Source: Oryzias latipes
Lineage: Eukaryota > Chordata > Actinopteri > Beloniformes > Adrianichthyidae
DNA: 64,000 nucleotides
Direction of reading: 5' to 3'
Assembly: GCF_002234675.1 (NCBI RefSeq)
Contig: NC_019875.2
Coordinates: 28,331,818-28,395,817, forward strand
Within the stretch, counting starts at the first letter, position 1, and every line of letters starts with the position of its first letter. Made by a program: the position numbers and the translations under genes. Shown piece by piece: positions 44,210-56,200 of the stretch. The notes beneath the pieces were generated by a model that did no database searches, was not told where the DNA came from, and saw only the letters and a program-made list of their open reading frames with translations.

Positions 44210-47200
44210 TTACCTCAGCTTTCCCGTGTTGCTTTTAGGGTTCTTGCGGAAGGACTGGTTGGGTATAGAGCGGGTGGACAGAGAACGAGGCGAGGTTCTA
44301 GAAAACGAAGCCGGCGGGGTCTTGGGGATCTTCTTTCCCAGATGGCCGATCCACTTCTTCTGCTCCTCCTGGGTCAGGGCCAGCAGAAGCATGTCTCGGG
44401 CTGAGGTAACATCGTAATTTACTGCAGAAAAAATGACAAATGTTAAAGATCTGTAATGCGGTTCAACGAGTGTGAAGGAGTTTCATCTGGACAGGAAAGT
44501 CAAAAAACACTGCAGAGGAGTTTTCGGGCTACTTTTGGTGCTATGGTGGGAACACAGGAATCCGGTCGGAGGTCAAATGAAGGTCAAAACGAGGGGACCG
44601 GGCTTTACCTTTGCAAGGAGCAATGACGTCCTCCTTTTTGTCAAGGTGGTCTTTGTGGCACTTCACATGGCAGCGCCGACACTCCAGGGCCGGTGGCGGC
44701 TTGAAGACGTTCCACAAAGGCTTCGAACACGCCTCGCAGCTGGAGGGGAAGTGGTAGAGGGTGGGGATGAACTCGTGGCCCTTGTGGGGCAGACAGTTGG
44801 TCTTATCCCCCTGAGGAGCCGTCTCCACTTCAGACTCCTTCCTGCACTCCCCCTCGTTGGCATAAAGAATCTGCACGGACAGGAAGCGGAGTCGCAGACC
44901 GGCGCTGAGTGACAGCCAATCAGAGCAAAGCAGGGAAGGTGTGCTGGAGCAGGTTTACCTGGAATATCCTGGGGATTTCTTCGGTTTCGGCCCGATAAAC
45001 GTCTCCCTGTGTGACCGGTCTCACGTGAAACAGTTTGCTGGATAAGACGAAAAAGAACCAGACGTGAAAATAATTGCAGTGATTTGGACACACGCCAACT
45101 ACTTTTCACACTTTTTTTAACTGCTTAATATGACGTCACTGATTTCCTGAAGTAAAAACCAAAAAACTATGAGACATTTTTATAAATCAACTAGCATTTT
45201 GCAGAGACTTCTGGGAAATTTCCAGGTTCACTGGACTTTGGAACACCCCGAAAGATTGGCGAGTGACCTACTTATGGCGCTAAATAGCGCTGGAATTCAG
45301 ACATAACCTGGGATATGAAGAGACTGTAGGGCTGTGACGAGTATCCGAATACTCAGATATTTGCCATCTGTTACCGATAAATCGAGTCTGAATATTTTTA
45401 ACCTCTGCAGATGTTCGATCTTGACATTGCAGCCAATGTAATAATGGCTCTAAAGTGTTGAATAATGTTGGATTTTAAGCACATAAACTAACCGAATGTG
45501 TTACCGTCACCAGAAGGAGATTAGTCTTCAAAGTAAAGTGTTGGTGAAGGTTCCCATTGTCAAAATAAAGCTATCAAAATGTTTGTCCTAAATGAAAAAG
45601 AGAAGGAAATTAGATTTGTTAATATTAGTTTTGAAAAATCGATTTTTTTTTAAATATAATGGAATAAAAAAAAATGAAATTACGAATATTTTGAAAATTT
45701 GGTGATCGGTGACGTGATGTCACGTGACCGTCTGCTAGCATGGCGGCGAAGTCGTACCGGAACGCGTCAGTAAATTGTTCAGCTTAAGCTTTGGGAGCCT
45801 TTTGGTTTATCCACCAAAGATGAAAAAAGTCCGTTTGTAAAACGTTTTTTTTCTGTTGGGAACACTGTAGATGAAAGGACTGTGAGGGTTTTCTAGTGTT
45901 TGTGTGTCTACATTTACTATCTTCTTGTCATTGATCTTCTGGAACTGTAGCCAGCAGGACATCCTCAGCATTTGTTGTTAAACGATCTTAAATAACAGAA
46001 ATCTTTAAGTTTTGTTTACGGCTGAAGTTAACCAGGAAGTTGGCAGAAAAAATTTAGAATGTAATTTCTTCCTTTCTGAATCTTTGTGTTTTTATCCGTT
46101 ATGTTAAGCTGATTCTGATCTCCAGTTCTGAATAAAACGTATAAATGATGCTGATTAAGTACTCGTTGTTTTGATTTTCATACATCTGGTAGAAATATGG
46201 TCCATTTAGCAACCACATATTTGTCAAGAATGGTAAATCGACGTGTGAACGGTGGTCTCCACCTACATATCGTTCCACAGCAGCATCCAAAAGTACTTAC
46301 TCGATGTCGAGCACCATGGAGGGGTTGGACTGCTCCTTATCCTGCTCATCGTTGTAGAACAGAATCTTTTTGCTGCTCACGACCACGTACTGAAAATATG
46401 GGAAAGCAACATAAGGAGCGGCCACGGGGAGCGCTGGTTCAAGCGGGGGAACAAACGTCCGCGTTACCTGCTTCTTCCATCCGTATCGCTTGATGTTAGC
46501 GCGGTTAGGAATAGACAGCCAACCCTCCAACCTGGACTCTGCAAAGCAGCACAGATCACACGCGTTACTGTCTGTGAAGATACTGCTGGAGGACCATGCA
46601 GCAGAGAAATCCAAACTCAACTGGGGAGGAAAAAAAAGTTCAAGGTTATTCTACTAGCTACTGAAAAAAAACAACCAAGAGTTTAGGGTACTCAAACTGG
46701 AGCAAATAGGAGGTTAACCGCAAAGATGTCATGCAGGAGGAGAACGTTGGACGGGAGCGACTTTGCAGGGCATGTTGGGGGTGTTAAACTCTGTTTCAGT
46801 GAGGATTTGAGAGCTTTAAAGCCATCCACCAAGAAGGTTTCTTAAATGTATCACAGAAAGCAACAGGCAGACAAAAGGTCAATTATAACTGGTGTTACAC
46901 GTCAGGGGCATGCAGCTGAAGGGGAACTGGATTCCTCCAGTCTGTGTGAGAGAAGTCTTTGTGTCCCAGAGGGCTGGACCATGCCAACAGACAGCTACAG
47001 TGTTAGGAGGTGCCAGAAGAACCAAGGAGTCCACGAAAGACACGTTTGAAAGGTGCCAAAAGTGAAATGATTGTTTGGAGTGACCCTATCGAGTATTACG
47101 TCTGTGTTAGTGAGAGGCGTTAATGATGTGTCCAATTGAATTCACTCCCCCACTCTGACAGGCTTCTTTCAAAAGTGTTCGGAAGATCGGACCAGCGGGA

Positions 47201-50200
47201 AAACCTCGAGCAAAAGAAACACTTGAGGACAAACGAGAAGAAACACACAAGAGCTGCAGCAAGCGCAGGCAGACGGGGAGCCTGGTTACTCACAGAGAGA
47301 AAGGAATGGAAGTTACAGAGAGAGGAAGAGCAAGGAGAACCGACTGGATGTGAAGGAAATGAGACAGTCGTTTAACCACAGTGAAACCCGGCACGGCTTT
47401 TCACAATAAAAGCATTGCAGTGGCTCCTCTCACTAGAACTCTCTCCAGGTGGAAAACGAGTCCAAAAAAAAAAAGAAGAAGCTTTTTTTTTGATCATTTA
47501 TGAACTTCAGACAAATGAAAACTACAAGCTGGTTAATTAAAAAATGGTCATAATTTGTTTGTAGTGATGCAGAGACTACAAACTTTGGAGTTCTTAAAAA
47601 AAAAAATAGAGCAAAACCCTAAAAAATTGAAAAATAGTTTAAAAAAATATATATTTTCTTTTATGAATAAAAAGCAACAACAAAAGAAAATACAAACTTG
47701 GGAGTGAGGGGGCACATCACTGAGACAAATGTAATTTCCTGTGGTAGAGAGAGTATTAGGATTGAGAATTAGCAGCAGTACATGTTTGTGATGTAGTTTA
47801 CAGTAACTGCCAATGAGCTTTTTGTTGGCTGCCCCCGTCTGCAGCTTGGTCCTATTGAACTCATAAGTCTGGTTGTCATCATTGTTTAAGTTTGTTTTTT
47901 GCATCTCTGCACCGTTCATCCTGGACACGTTCAGTGTCTTTTGTTCAGTTTCTCTTTGCCCATCATCTTACAGTTTTCATGTGTTTGTAGTTCTAAATTA
48001 TCACAGAAATAATCACGTAAAAAAAAAGAAAAACACCAGAAAAAAAGAATGGAAAAATGTACTTTACAAAATATTTTTGAAGAATACTCAAAAACCTGTT
48101 GATAAAATATTATTTTTTGACAAACACCTGAATTGTTTTTTAAAACAATCTTTTTTTGACCCAAAAAAAAACACTCAACAAAGAAACAAAACTTAAAAAC
48201 ACAGGGAAAACAAATTAAATGACAGAAAAAACAAATATTAAAAGTCAATAATTTGGGGGGGGGGGGGAATCTGATAATCAGTATTTAAAAAAAAAAAAAA
48301 AATCACAGAAAGATATTTTTAAAAATCATTGGAAGGAAATTCTTTTTGATAAAAACTTAAAAAAAAACTATTTCCCTTTTTTTAAAACAGTGGGAAAAAA
48401 GATTTTAAAAAAACACAGGGAAAAGTTAATAAAAAACAAATAAAAAGATTCGTTAAAAAACATTTTTTTTAAATATTAAAAAACAAAAACTGAATCATTA
48501 ATAATTCCAAAAAAAAAAACACAAAAAAATGTTTTGAAAAATCATTGGAAGGAAATTCTTTTTGATAAAAACTTAAAAAAACTATTTCCCTTTTTTTAAA
48601 ACAGTGGGAAAAAAGATTTAAAAAAAACACAGGGAAAAGTTAATAAAAAACAAATAAAAAGATTCGTTAAAAAACATTTTTTTTAAATATTAAAAAACAA
48701 AAACTGAATCATTAATAATTCCAAAAAAAAAACACAAAAAAATGTTTTGAAAAACACTAGAAACAAAAATTATTAAAAAAGAAAACACTATTTTCTATTA
48801 ATGTAAGATTAGCATAAAAAATCTTGCTATGAAAAAGCACGATTCCGTTTCTACATAATCTGGTGTTTTAATCGGCAGCTCGGTCGGGCCGGACACTACT
48901 GTACCTGCAATGTTGCTGTCCGTCTCGTCGGTCTGCAGGCTGGTGATGCTGGAGTTTTCTATGCGCTGCTGCATGTCGTTCAGTTTCTCCCGGAGCTGCT
49001 CGATGTCGCTCTCCTTGCTGGCCAGCTGCATCTGCAGCTCGTTGCGGTGAAGGCATTCATCTGACAGTTGCTGGAGGCCAGAAGGTCAAGAGTTCTGGAT
49101 CAAAACCCATCGATGGCCCGGTTGTCAAACAGGGCCGGTGCTGTGTCTGGTTTTGAACCTACCGCCTGCATCTCGCTCAGCTCCTTTTGATATTTGATGG
49201 CCATGTGGTTGAACTTGTCCTTCTCCTGATTGAGCTCCAGCTGAAGCTTGCGATTCTCTTTTTCCTTCTTGCGCAGATCTGCCATACTTCCCTTCTTCTT
49301 CTGGTCAGCCTTCATGTCTCGGCGATTCATGATCTCAGCCAGCTTGTTGACGGCCTGAAGGAATAAGGTGATGTAGAGGATGAAAGGAGTGCGTGGCGTC
49401 TGCAAGACGCTCCAGTAAAGAGGAGGACGTTTACCTGAGTCTTCAGCGTGCGTTCGTTGGCGAGGCTCTTCTCATACTGAGCCCTTATTGAATTAGAAAT
49501 TTCTTCTTTCTGCGCTTCATATTCTGAAAGAACAAAATGGGAGTTCGCACGCGGACGCCGTTGCATGTCGATGGGAGAAAATGCAAAAACATTACCTTCC
49601 TCCTGAGTACGGAGCTCCTGACTTAAGTCCGTCTTTTCTTTGCTGAGATTTTCTACATCTTTTCTTAAAGTGTTATTTGATTCCTCAAGCTGCACAGAAA
49701 GGAGAAAAGTGTTGAATCAGAAACGTAGGCCCTGCATCACAACAGCAAAAGAGTGGCCGGCGTTGAACTCACCTGTGCAATAATCGTCTCTTTTTCTCCG
49801 AGCTCCTGCTTGTGCCGAGCCACAGCTTTCTTGTACTCCTGGTTGAGCTCAAAGTACTGCTCCTCCTGAAGCGCCCGGGCCAGCTGCTCCGACTCGGCCT
49901 TTGTCACCGTCAGATCCAACTGGGCAGACAGGGAGTCCCTGTATCCACAACAAAATAGGGTTGGGCGATGTCCCTTAAATTGGCCGTTGACGATGTTTGC
50001 TGTCAACCATCGGGATGGACGATGACATCGTCGGGGGGGTATTTTTACATTTTTCGTTCTTATATAACTGCTATTCGTTTTTTTGCTTTATTCATTTTAT
50101 TTCCCAACTAATGACTGACTAATCCGCGATGATCCAGTATAAACTGAGGGAAGTGACTTTAACAAAAAAAGTAACAAACAAAATAGACAATGTCTCACAT

Positions 50201-53200
50201 GTTCATGAAAATATAATTTCTGAAAGGGTTTTGATGCTGTCTTGACAAGAATAAAGTTTCTGTAGATCTCTATTGATTCTCGTTTCAGTCCAAAGGGCCA
50301 CAAAAGCATCTTTGCAACTGATTTTGAAAGGCAAAGATCACATCTGTGGAATCTCTTTTGACTGACTCCTAGTTTGGATCTCTTTCATTTAAAAAAAATC
50401 TTGAATTTCACAATCAGACCTCTTATTAAATGTTTTCCATTTTAAAAAGATGCAATGGAAGATCTTAAGGTGGGAAGTCGTGAAAAAAGCCATGGGAGCT
50501 CCAGAGCTGAAGCTGAAGGAAAAGGATAGATTCACACCTTTAGCTGATGCTGAGACAGAAATTTTTAAAGCCAAATAATAGCTACGATGTAAACATATTT
50601 ACAAAAGCATTATTGTTTATGCTCTGGCTTTTATGTTATGTTCATCTGGATCCTTTAGACCTAATAAAGAGCAAAACAATGCCGTGTGGTGAGAAATAAT
50701 TTTTCAATAACTGATGAAGGTGAAGAATCAACACAGATCCCGACAAGTAAAGGATGGTAGCCTTCCTAAATTTGCATCCAGGTCATATAACATTATTTCC
50801 TATAATGCCTCATGTAAAACATTTTGCAAAAGTAAATAATTAATTTTATTGAATTGCTTTTTTTGTTTGAATTTGTTCTCTGCAATTGTCATCCTTATTG
50901 TATAATATTTTGAAATTTATTCAGATTACATGATAAATTAAAGTTCTTGTTCATAAACCTGTAATAATATTCAATTCAACTCAATTTTCTATATTTCAAA
51001 CACAAATGGAAATAAACACAATGGTTTTTAAACCATTGTGTTAATTTTTATTTTGCGTGACACATACAAAAGTCTTAAGAGCAGTAAATTTTATACTGGA
51101 GCTATTAAATCAATTAATAATCGAATGAACATACAAACTGCTTGCATATTTCCTCCAGAATTTTGCAGGTTTTATTTAAAATCGACAAAATATTCAATAA
51201 AATGAAATGGAGTGGGGGAAAAAACTTTTGTTCAATTTTCACTAAAAATTCACACATTGACCAGCAAGTGTACAACCAAAGTTTTGTTGACCTGTGACCC
51301 TGGCAAGAGGCCATCACCTTTACGCGCATCAACAAATTTGAACTCCTCCTAGGAGTTTCAATCTCATAACTCCTCGAACGTCTATAGGGTGGTACTTGGG
51401 GAAAAAATGTTGGGTTAAGAAGTTTGCAGATTTTGAACGGCAAGCACGCAAAGGTGGTGTTTCCCTGTTGCTGGCACATTCTTTACCGGAATATTGGGAA
51501 ATTACTTACTTACAGCTTTGTGTTTGATGGGAAGGGGGGGGGGGGGGGGGGGGGGTACATGAGCGGTATGTGTGGGAGATTTAAGACTGCGATCCGTCCC
51601 GCAGCTCTAGGGGTACAAGCAACCGAACTCAGAACCGGGTCTAAAAGTGTGTGTGTGAATGTCGCTCAGTCCTTAGAAAACATTCAAACAATCACGCGGA
51701 TTTGTGTTTCCAGTCGTGTCCCGACTAAATGAAGGCTGATGTTATTCTTACATGTTTACGTGCAGCCAGCAAGCAGCACCACCCAAAGCTAATGTTGTTA
51801 GCCCGTGTTAGCATACTGCTAATCCTGGCTTCGTTCAGAAAAAGCACTGACCACACGGATTAAAATTCAAATGATGAGCGAACAGGTGTTTCATAATAAC
51901 CGTAACATTATTAAAGGCACGTTTAGAAGATCGTCTCGTATATTACCGAGCTGACATGTCAATGTTCGGCGCTGTTTAACATTGTTTTGTATTGAATTGT
52001 TACATTCAATAAAGTTTTGGAAAAAAAAGCCACTCGGCGGAATTTATGTTCTTCCGGTTTTCAAACCCTACTGCGCATGTGCGAATGATTTATTACGACG
52101 GAAAGTGTGACCTTAGTGAACGTTTTTATATTCTGAAAACATTTTTCTGGGCCCATGTACACGGTTGGATTCTAATCCGACCATTGATCCCATCAAGATA
52201 TTTTGTACACGTAACCGCGGCTTATGGTGTCGACGCGCAACGTGGCGGGGGCGTGGCATCACGATGGTGGTCTCTCCATCGGGATGTCAGTCACCCATCA
52301 CGATGGACGATGATATCGTCCATCGGCACAACCCTACAACAAAATGAAGTTTTCATTGAAGAACCACAAAGCTGCTATGTCCACAGGGATCAACCAATCA
52401 GGGTTTTTGGCCCTGATCCCATTCACATGATTATGATTTTCTGCCGATACAGAGTTCGGAAATAATAACAGATCATTTTTATTTTATAAACCTTTTATCA
52501 TTTTATACTTAAACAGTGAACCTCTGTGGAATAGTTTGAACAATGGAGCAAAAACAGTGCAATATCAACTAGTAAAAATAGGTGATAATTAGTCATGTGA
52601 CAAAGTTTAGTGGCTGTAGCTTTAGGATCTTTAGAGCTATTGAACATTTATGATAAAATGTTATTCAGCTTTTCATAAAAAAATCTTCTAAAAATCTTTG
52701 TCGTAGTATGATTATGAGGATGGACTTTCATAGCTAGCTCTTCTTCCACTTTCGGCTTCTCCCATCAGGGGTCGCCACAGCGAACAAGTCGCATGGTAAA
52801 TTTGGCAATGTTTTACGCCGGATGCCCTTCCTGACGCAACCTTCTCAAACCGGGCTTGGGACCGGCACAGAGGTAGAGAAGGGAATAGGGAGCAGCCTGG
52901 AGTCGAACCCGGGTTTCACAGACGGAAGGCGCTGCAAACCAGCACGAGCTAAACCGGCTCAAAAACTTTCATAGCTAGCTCATATCAATAAAACCAAATC
53001 CGCGTCGGCTGCCTCTCCGACCTAGCCGGGTGCCCAATTTGCGCCCCGCCACTCATATTGAGCTGCTGCCAGACCTTCACGCCACGCCCATTGCTCACAC
53101 GGCGCCACAGGACCTCAGATCCCATCTGTAACCTTGACTTGACATTGAAACTGGCCGCCTCTGCCATGCCAAACGCATTGGGAGTGAACGCAGCTTAAAA

Positions 53201-56200
53201 AATGGGTCCCAATGCCCCCCTGCTAAACACTCAGCATGAAGGGGTTAGATTGGGGGGGTTTAACCACCAAATGCGACTGCGTCTGGAGCTCACCGCTCCC
53301 CCAGGGCACGGGTCAAATGCGGAGAACTGTTTTCACACACCGAGGTGTGTGACGTAAGGGATAATGGCCGACGAAGTGTGCATTATCAGAAATTACCACA
53401 CGACGTGGAAGCCTGAACCGTCCGACGCGAAGTCCGTTAATGCTGATAATGCAGACTTCGAAGGCCATTAACCCACTTATACCGTGGTCACTTACAAAAG
53501 ACATAAATATTCAACCAGTTTTTAGTACTTTGTTCTTGTTATTTTTTTCAATTTGGATCGCTTTTTTCACAAAAAGCGGACTATTTGTTGCATGGTCCGA
53601 TCTCAGGTCTCGACTGCAGCGGCAAATGAAAGCGATATTTATGTTGATGGTCACGGCGTGTTGAGTAAAGCATCTTTCAGAGAGAAAGTTCCCCTCTGAC
53701 CGATTGTTTTTGTCCAGATGATGACGTTTGTTTTAAAGAAGCCGGCGCAGTGATACAGAACATTTAAGCCATGTGACCGGAACTTCTTTTTTAGGCGTGC
53801 ATTATCACTGTGGTGTAGCACTTTTTAATGCACACCCAGCAGCCAATCAGAATCGAGTATTCACCTGGACCATGGTATAAAACTTTATCCTTTTTGAAGG
53901 TCATTGTTTGAGTTTAGATGAACCAATAAAGACACTTGCTGTCAGTTTTAGCTACATTTTTGGCAATAAAATGTTTCGATTCATTCATTATATGCAGACT
54001 TCTACTAGGGACTTTTATCTGAAATAATAAGATTTAAACATTTAGCGCTGATGATAATAATGAGAATGAAAATAAATATCCAATCAGGATACAACATTAG
54101 TCTGAAACCAGGTGATTGAGCCAGATTTCTGATCACACGATCAAGGGAATTGTGTTTCCTACCTTTCACTGCACAAGTCCTGCACCCTTTTTTGAGTGTC
54201 CTGCACCTGCCGGTTTTTCTCCTCAATGTCCTCTTTTAGCTCCCTGACCTGAGTTTTGTAAAGGGTCTACAGGAGGAAAGGCAAACATAAACACATGACT
54301 GCACTCAGGAATGGAGGGGAACTTGAACGTCCCGAATTGTACTCACAGAAAAATACTGTTCGGCTTCAAGCTGGTCCTGAAGTTCCCTCATCTGTCCCTC
54401 GTTGCCTCTGTATTGCCTGAAGACACGTCACACATTAAAAGAATGGAAAGAAAAGAAAAACCGTAGAAGTCAGTAGAATCAGGAGGCTGTAGGGGGAGTA
54501 AACAAGGGCTTAAGAGTCGGAGAAAATCCTATTCCTGAAGTGTAAACTCTGGAAGAGCGGCTTGGCCACAGTCATACCCTAAGCTGGAATAATAGCGCCC
54601 TAAAAGCTGTTTAACAACGGCTTTGTGGAGAGTTAATGCTACCGCAAACTGGAAGAAAGAGCAGACGGCGTACCCAGGAAGGCCGTTCCCAAACCTACTT
54701 AGTCAGCTGGGCCAGCTGGAACTCCAGCGAGCGTCTGTTCTCCAGCGCCGTGTTGATCTCCTGCTTGAGCTGCTTCTCTGAACATCTCAGCCGGTCCAGA
54801 TCCTGCGAGCGGCTCTTCAGGTCGGTCTGAGCGATGACCCGCTTGTTGGACTCCTGATCCAGCTGGATTCTCAGATTCTTGACCTGAAGAAGGCGGGAAA
54901 CGAGCGGGTGAGGAGAAAGCCCCAGCAGATCGGAGTCATTCTTGCTGCACCAGCCGTTTACTAACCTCGTCTTCCAGCCTCTCCTTTTGCTTCATCAGCT
55001 GCTCCATTTTCTGCACCGACTGCTTGAGGTCAAACTCCAACATGGAGCACTGCTTCTCAACCTCCAACACCCGACTCTCCGCCCTCATCCTCGCTATGTT
55101 CTCCTCTGACATCTTATGCTGGACGGCTGAAAAAATTGTCAAAAAAATAAAATGTCAACCTTTGAACAAACATGAATACATAAAGTTTAACTTAGAGTGC
55201 GAGTTCCCCGAGAATCCAAGACAGTTTGTACATTTATAAAGTTAAAAGTAACAAAAACAAAAAAGAGTTTTGTTTTTTTAAACCAAGTTTTGAGAAACTT
55301 TCATCTTTTACATTTGTCTCAGTCGTCAAGCAGATGCTCAAGCAACTGTATGCATTAGAAATATCAAGGAAGTAAGTTTGAACACAGTATATGTACAAGA
55401 AAATATCTAAAAGCAAAAAGTTATTACTGTGCAAAATATACCAAAAAAATAACTTGTTTAACTCCAGTTTTTGTCCAATGGAACCAACATCCTTCTTTGA
55501 AAAACATCCAAACATAACTGATAGATCATCGCTCCAATACAAAAACATTTCGGCCCATATTTAAAATGCAACGAGGTAAAGTTCAGGCTGACTTGAATCT
55601 GATGCTTTACTCATCTCCAGAGGTTGAATTTTTATCTGACGGCCAAATAGAAAATATGGAGCTACAATAATATTCTAGGATCAATTCCAACCCAAAAAAA
55701 AAAAAAAAAGATTTTTGGCGAAAAAACAAAACAAAAGATAAAGGAGTGATGAGGAAAATAGCAAAAGAGTTCAGAGGACATGCTCTGAGTGGCATACCAT
55801 TCATGGCAGCCGACTTGGCCTCTTCGATGGACTCGTATTTGTCGGTGAGCTGCGCCCGCGTCACCCTGTGCTCCGTCTGTTCCTGCTCCAGCCGCTGCTG
55901 CAACGTCTTCAGCTTGTAGTTCAGGTCGATCTCCAAGTTGTTCTTTTCCTGTGGGGGAAGAAAAGCATCAACAAGCACACAGTGAGGGTTAAGAGGACAC
56001 AGTAGTTTAAACAGATATCTGCCACTGCGTCTGCTTACCTTCTCCAGGTTGTTGCTTCTTTCCTGGGCCTGCTTGCGTTCTCCTTCTGCTTTAGAGAGGC
56101 TGAGCTTCAGGCTTCTGTTGTCCTCTTGCAGTCCAGCCATCCTTGCTTTGAGTGAAATGTGAAATAATGTTAAGTATCAAGGCAGTTATAATGTCAAGAG

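Noticed and set aside
44472-44912. 146-codon plus-strand open frame
   Set aside because: Antisense shadow of the rock1 exon encoding the C1 domain (44609-44870).
45330-45760. Additional hAT element starting 'tagggctgtgacgagtat'
   Set aside because: The sequence resembles a transposon terminus, but no matching inverted end or target duplication was found in the intron.
52982-53200. Second copy of the 43669-44079 MITE
   Set aside because: The right side has 'ccaaacgcattgggagtgaacgcagc', similar to that element's end, but I could not find a matching left terminus.
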